A DNA stretch of 9,085 bases from JAWLGW01 sp964569055 (GTDB lineage: Bacteria; Planctomycetota; J058), in assembly GCA_964569055.1 (NCBI GenBank), contig CAZMSZ010000313.1, positions 1 to 9,085 on the forward strand, given 5' to 3'. This document shows, one piece after another, positions 6,946 to 9,085 of the stretch; position 1 is the stretch's first letter, and every line of letters begins with the position of its first letter. The notes beneath the pieces are model-generated. The model saw only the letters and a program-made list of their open reading frames with translations. It was not told the DNA's origin and did no database searches. A program made the translations under genes and the position numbers.

Positions 6946-6981
6946 TTCGTCGTTCGTCGATCGCACGTCAGGGGTTATGCT
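6946..6981 (+). promoter_or_regulatory. Tandem TTCGTCG repeat and candidate proximal promoter of the radical SAM gene
   Basis: TTCGTCG occurs twice in direct tandem (6946-6952 and 6953-6959). The second copy overlaps a weak -35 (TTCGTC, 6953-6958), set 17 bases before a -10 TATGCT (6976-6981). Transcription would begin near 6988, giving a leader of about 74 bases. Repeat copies at the -35 position suit an activator or repressor site, but this is inference from position. Confidence 0.35.
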
Positions 6982-7032
6982 CGCGCGCACCGCCGCGCGA
7001 GACGCGGCCATCGCACCCTGCTCCTTCCCGTC

Positions 7033-7057
7033 GGTCCGGCTCCCCGGACCATGAGGG
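7033..7057 (+). promoter_or_regulatory. Hairpin adjoining the ribosome binding site of the radical SAM gene
   Basis: GGTCCGG (7033-7039) and CCGGACC (7044-7050) form a perfect 7-bp stem with loop CTCC. Two bases later comes GAGGG (7053-7057), the only Shine-Dalgarno-like sequence, four bases before the ATG at 7062. This ribosome site supports the ATG over upstream in-frame starts. A stem this close to it could influence ribosome access or protect the mRNA end; it is too short to prove control. Confidence 0.5.
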
Positions 7058-7061
7058 CGTC

Positions 7062-8819
7062 ATGGACTTCCTGCTCATCTCTCCGCCGGTCGCGAACTTC
7101 GGCCAGGCGAGCTCGGGCATCTCGGTGCTCACGGCCTACCTGCGCGCGCAGGGGTGGGACGCGCACCAGTGGGACCTCGCGATCGACGCCTTCCACCACT
7201 TCCACTCGCCCGACCAGCTCGACCGCTGCCGTCGGACGCTCGAGGCGTGCCGGGGCGAGCTCGACGACGACGACCTCGAGCGCCTGCTCGACGTCGCGCG
7301 CCGCGTGGTCGCGGAGATCGACGGCGCCAAGCAGGCGCTGCGCCGCCCCGGCGTGGAGCAGCAGAAGGACGTCATGCGCTGGGCGTTCGAGACGATCAAC
7401 GACGCCGGGATCGTGATGACCGCCGCCTCGCTCGGTCGCTACGAGCACGACTTCCGCCACTTCGCGGTCAAGGACGCGTTCCGCAGCTTCGAGACGCTCG
7501 AGGCGGCCCTCGCCGACGCCGAGGCGAACCCGTTCGTCGAGTTCTTCCGCGAGCACGCCCTCCCGCGGATCCGCGCCGAGCGGCCGCGCGCCGTCGGCGT
7601 GAGCATGACCTACTTCTCGCAGGTCATGCCCGGCTTCACGCTGGTGCGCCTGCTGAAGCAGGAGCTGCCGGACGTGCCGGTGATCGTGGGCGGCTCCTAC
7701 CTGACGGCCGTCGAGGACAACGTGCAGGAGATCCCCTGCTCGCTGCTGCCCGCCGACGCCATGGTGCTGCACGACGGGGAGAAGGGGCTCGATCAGTGGC
7801 TGCGCTTGGTCGTGCGCGGCGAGGGCTCGCCCGAGGCGATCGACAACAGCTACCTGCCCGGGCCCGCCGGCACGTTCCTGCGGCGCGGCGAGGTGAGCAC
7901 CGTCCACACCGACCTCGACGAGCTGCCCGTCCCCATGTGGACCGCCGACGGCCTGCAGCTCGAGAAGTACCTCGTGCCCAAGTACCCCGTCCCGCTGCCG
8001 CTCTCGCGCGGCTGCTACTGGGGGCGCTGCGCGTTCTGCAACATCTCCTGCCAGACGGTCGCGACCTACCGCACGCGCGCCGTCGACAAGGCGATCGCGG
8101 ACATGCGGGCCTGCATCGAGGAGACGGGCTCGAACTGGTTCGACTTCCCAGTCGACAGCTTCCGCCCCAAGGAGCTGCACGCGCTCGCGCGCGGGATCAT
8201 CGAGGCCGGCCTCGAGGTGGAGTGGGGCGCAGAGGTGCTGCTCGACCCCGGCTTCCTCAAGGGCCAGATCGTGGAGGACCTCGGGCGCTCGGGCTGCCGC
8301 ACGCTCCGGTTCGGCCTGGAGAGCGCGTCGGTCGAGACGCTGACCGCCATGAACAAGCCGAGCCGCCCCGTCAAGGCGAAGGAGCTGCTCGGCCGCTGCA
8401 AGGCGGCGGGGATCCAGACGGCGGTGATGCTGATCGCGGGCTTCCCGACCGAGACGCAGCGTCAGCTCTACGAGACCTACGACTACCTGGTCGAGAACCG
8501 CGACCGGATCGACTTCCTCACGATCCACCAGTACAGCCTGGTGCCCGGCTCGCCCATGGCGAACGACCCCGCCAAGTTCGGGCTGATGGTGCTGCCGCAG
8601 GAGGCGGTGCTCTGGACGAGCCTGCCCTTCGTGAACACCAACCCGGTCGGCATGAAGAACGAGGACCTGCCCGAGGTGGTGGCTGCCATGAAGGAGGGGC
8701 TGCGCGAGCACTACCCCGACCTCGGCGAGCTGTGGACCGTCGCGATCGGCGGCTGGATGACCTTCCCCGCGGCCTGCGGCATCCGGCGCCAGCTGGTGCA
8801 CCCCGTCTCGGGCGGCTGA
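7062..8819 (+). CDS. B12-binding-type radical SAM enzyme, 585 aa
   Basis: The N-terminal part is a cobalamin-binding-type Rossmann domain. A first strand and helix (1-43) are followed by a long helical insertion (about 45-170), then AVGVSMTYFSQ (177-187) and VPVIVGGSY (205-213), a pattern usual in B12-dependent radical SAM enzymes. A TDLDELPVPMW linker (283-293) leads to the radical SAM core. The 4Fe-4S cluster motif is C318-x4-C323-x2-C326, inside SRGCYWGRCAFC (315-326), with one more residue than the classic CX3CX2C. RFGLES (416-421) and GFPTET (460-465) match later strands of the barrel. The family cleaves S-adenosylmethionine to a radical, often for methylation or ring chemistry on peptides or natural products; the substrate here is unknown. 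There is no SPASM-like Cys cluster at the C-terminus. The true start is the ATG at 7062; an upstream in-frame start at 6786 would add 92 residues with no domain character. No partner or precursor peptide is adjacent. Confidence 0.93.
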   Translation: MDFLLISPPVANFGQASSGISVLTAYLRAQGWDAHQWDLAIDAFHHFHSPDQLDRCRRTLEACRGELDDDDLERLLDVARRVVAEIDGAKQALRRPGVEQQKDVMRWAFETINDAGIVMTAASLGRYEHDFRHFAVKDAFRSFETLEAALADAEANPFVEFFREHALPRIRAERPRAVGVSMTYFSQVMPGFTLVRLLKQELPDVPVIVGGSYLTAVEDNVQEIPCSLLPADAMVLHDGEKGLDQWLRLVVRGEGSPEAIDNSYLPGPAGTFLRRGEVSTVHTDLDELPVPMWTADGLQLEKYLVPKYPVPLPLSRGCYWGRCAFCNISCQTVATYRTRAVDKAIADMRACIEETGSNWFDFPVDSFRPKELHALARGIIEAGLEVEWGAEVLLDPGFLKGQIVEDLGRSGCRTLRFGLESASVETLTAMNKPSRPVKAKELLGRCKAAGIQTAVMLIAGFPTETQRQLYETYDYLVENRDRIDFLTIHQYSLVPGSPMANDPAKFGLMVLPQEAVLWTSLPFVNTNPVGMKNEDLPEVVAAMKEGLREHYPDLGELWTVAIGGWMTFPAACGIRRQLVHPVSGG

Positions 8820-8838
8820 GGATTGGCTTGCTTGGTTT

Positions 8839-8857
8839 CCGGGGGCTCCGCCCCCGG
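8839..8857. repeat. GC-rich hairpin of the GGGGGC/GCCCCC type after the radical SAM gene
   Basis: CCGGGGGC (8839-8846) and GCCCCCGG (8850-8857) form a perfect 8-bp stem around TCC, starting 20 bases after the radical SAM stop codon. Hairpins of this form recur between genes in many high-GC genomes (general knowledge). There is no T tract, so it is more likely a dispersed intergenic repeat or an mRNA 3'-end stabiliser than a classic terminator. Confidence 0.6.
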
Positions 8858-8904
8858 ACTCCCCCGGCTCGTCGGCCTCGTCGCGTTCCGCTCTCCCCGC
8901 GGGC

Positions 8905-8932
8905 TTGCCTCGCGGGGCTCGTGCGGTATAGT
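8905..8932 (+). promoter_or_regulatory. tRNA-Lys promoter
   Basis: A -35 TTGCCT (8905-8910), a 16-base spacer and a -10 TATAGT (8927-8932) sit upstream of the tRNA, with transcription expected near 8939, about nine bases before its first base. The stretch after the -10, CCTCGGC, is GC-rich, as in stable-RNA promoters under stringent control in other bacteria. The -35 lies in the loop of an inverted repeat, CCCCGCG (8895-8901) and CGCGGGG (8911-8917). Confidence 0.65.
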
Positions 8933-8947
8933 CCTCGGCTCCAACGG

Positions 8948-9020
<73 letters not shown>

Positions 9021-9021
9021 T

Positions 9022-9060
9022 TGCAGGCGCGACGCTCCGGCGTCGCGCCTGCATCGTTTT
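9022..9060 (+). terminator. Rho-independent terminator of tRNA-Lys
   Basis: TGCAGGCGCGACGC (9022-9035) pairs perfectly over 14 bp with GCGTCGCGCCTGCA (9040-9053). The loop TCCG is closed by C-G, which makes a UNCG-class tetraloop known to be exceptionally stable. A T tract (TTTT, 9057-9060) follows three bases later. The hairpin starts two bases after the tRNA, so it would end a monocistronic tRNA transcript. Confidence 0.9.
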
Positions 9061-9083
9061 GTGGGGGGGGGCGGCCCCCCCAC
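9061..9083. repeat. G-run/C-run inverted repeat at the window edge
   Basis: GTGGGGGGG (9061-9069) and CCCCCCCAC (9075-9083) form a perfect 9-bp stem around GGCGG, directly after the terminator T tract. It resembles in style the hairpin at 8839-8857 and may belong to a dispersed repeat. It continues to the window end, so its full extent is unknown. Confidence 0.6.
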
Positions 9084-9085
9084 TG

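Noticed and set aside
6786..7061. 92-residue N-terminal extension of the radical SAM protein
   Set aside because: It has no domain character, crosses the proximal promoter candidate and the hairpin, and the ribosome site GAGGG supports the ATG at 7062.
6630..7061. Cobalamin riboswitch for the B12-type enzyme
   Set aside because: I looked for the conserved B12-box sequence and its flanking stems and could not find them by eye; a covariance-model search would decide.

Overview
This 9,085-base window is very GC-rich, with a strong G/C preference at third codon positions in the genes called. It holds four protein genes, one tRNA and several well-formed intergenic signals. Two predicted exported proteins, one ending in outer-membrane-like beta strands with a terminal Trp, point to a diderm (Gram-negative-type) bacterium. 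Base composition, a kinase-like domain fused through one membrane helix to a very large helical-repeat region, intergenic hairpins of the GGGGGC/GCCCCC type, and a tRNA without an encoded CCA end fit a high-GC lineage such as Myxococcota or a high-GC planctomycete. The sequence alone does not settle which.

Left part (1-3970). A 19-unit hexanucleotide microsatellite (21-134) lies just past the 3' end of a 1,228-codon minus-strand gene (157-3843). That gene encodes a membrane-anchored pseudokinase-like protein: the kinase fold is recognisable, but the catalytic HRD segment is lost. It has a good promoter (TTGACG, 17 bp, TAGGGT) and an ideal AGGAGG ribosome site before a GTG start.

Middle part (3935-6740). 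Divergent from the pseudokinase gene is a 464-aa exported protein whose promoter places the transcript start about four bases before the ATG, so the mRNA is probably leaderless. It converges on a 375-aa minus-strand exported protein, 33 bases away. I do not recognise the family of either protein. The second gene has a possible long leader containing a 14-bp inverted repeat around two GCGATCGC palindromes.

Right part (6740-9085). A gene-free stretch, partly lower in G+C, carries two possible promoters, a perfect 7-bp tandem repeat and a hairpin next to the ribosome site of a 585-aa cobalamin-type radical SAM enzyme (7062-8819, CX4CX2C cluster motif). Then follow a GC-rich hairpin, a clear tRNA promoter, tRNA-Lys(CTT), and a 14-bp perfect terminator hairpin with a UNCG-type tetraloop. 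A second GC hairpin ends at the window edge.

How the genes work together: the gene order (minus, plus, minus, plus) gives no operon and no obvious shared pathway. The pseudokinase gene and the 464-aa exported protein share a divergent control region. The radical SAM gene stands alone, with no partner or substrate peptide visible. I do not see a complete new multi-gene system. The points most worth a second look are the catalytically degenerate kinase, the radical SAM enzyme with its structured leader, and the hexamer array.
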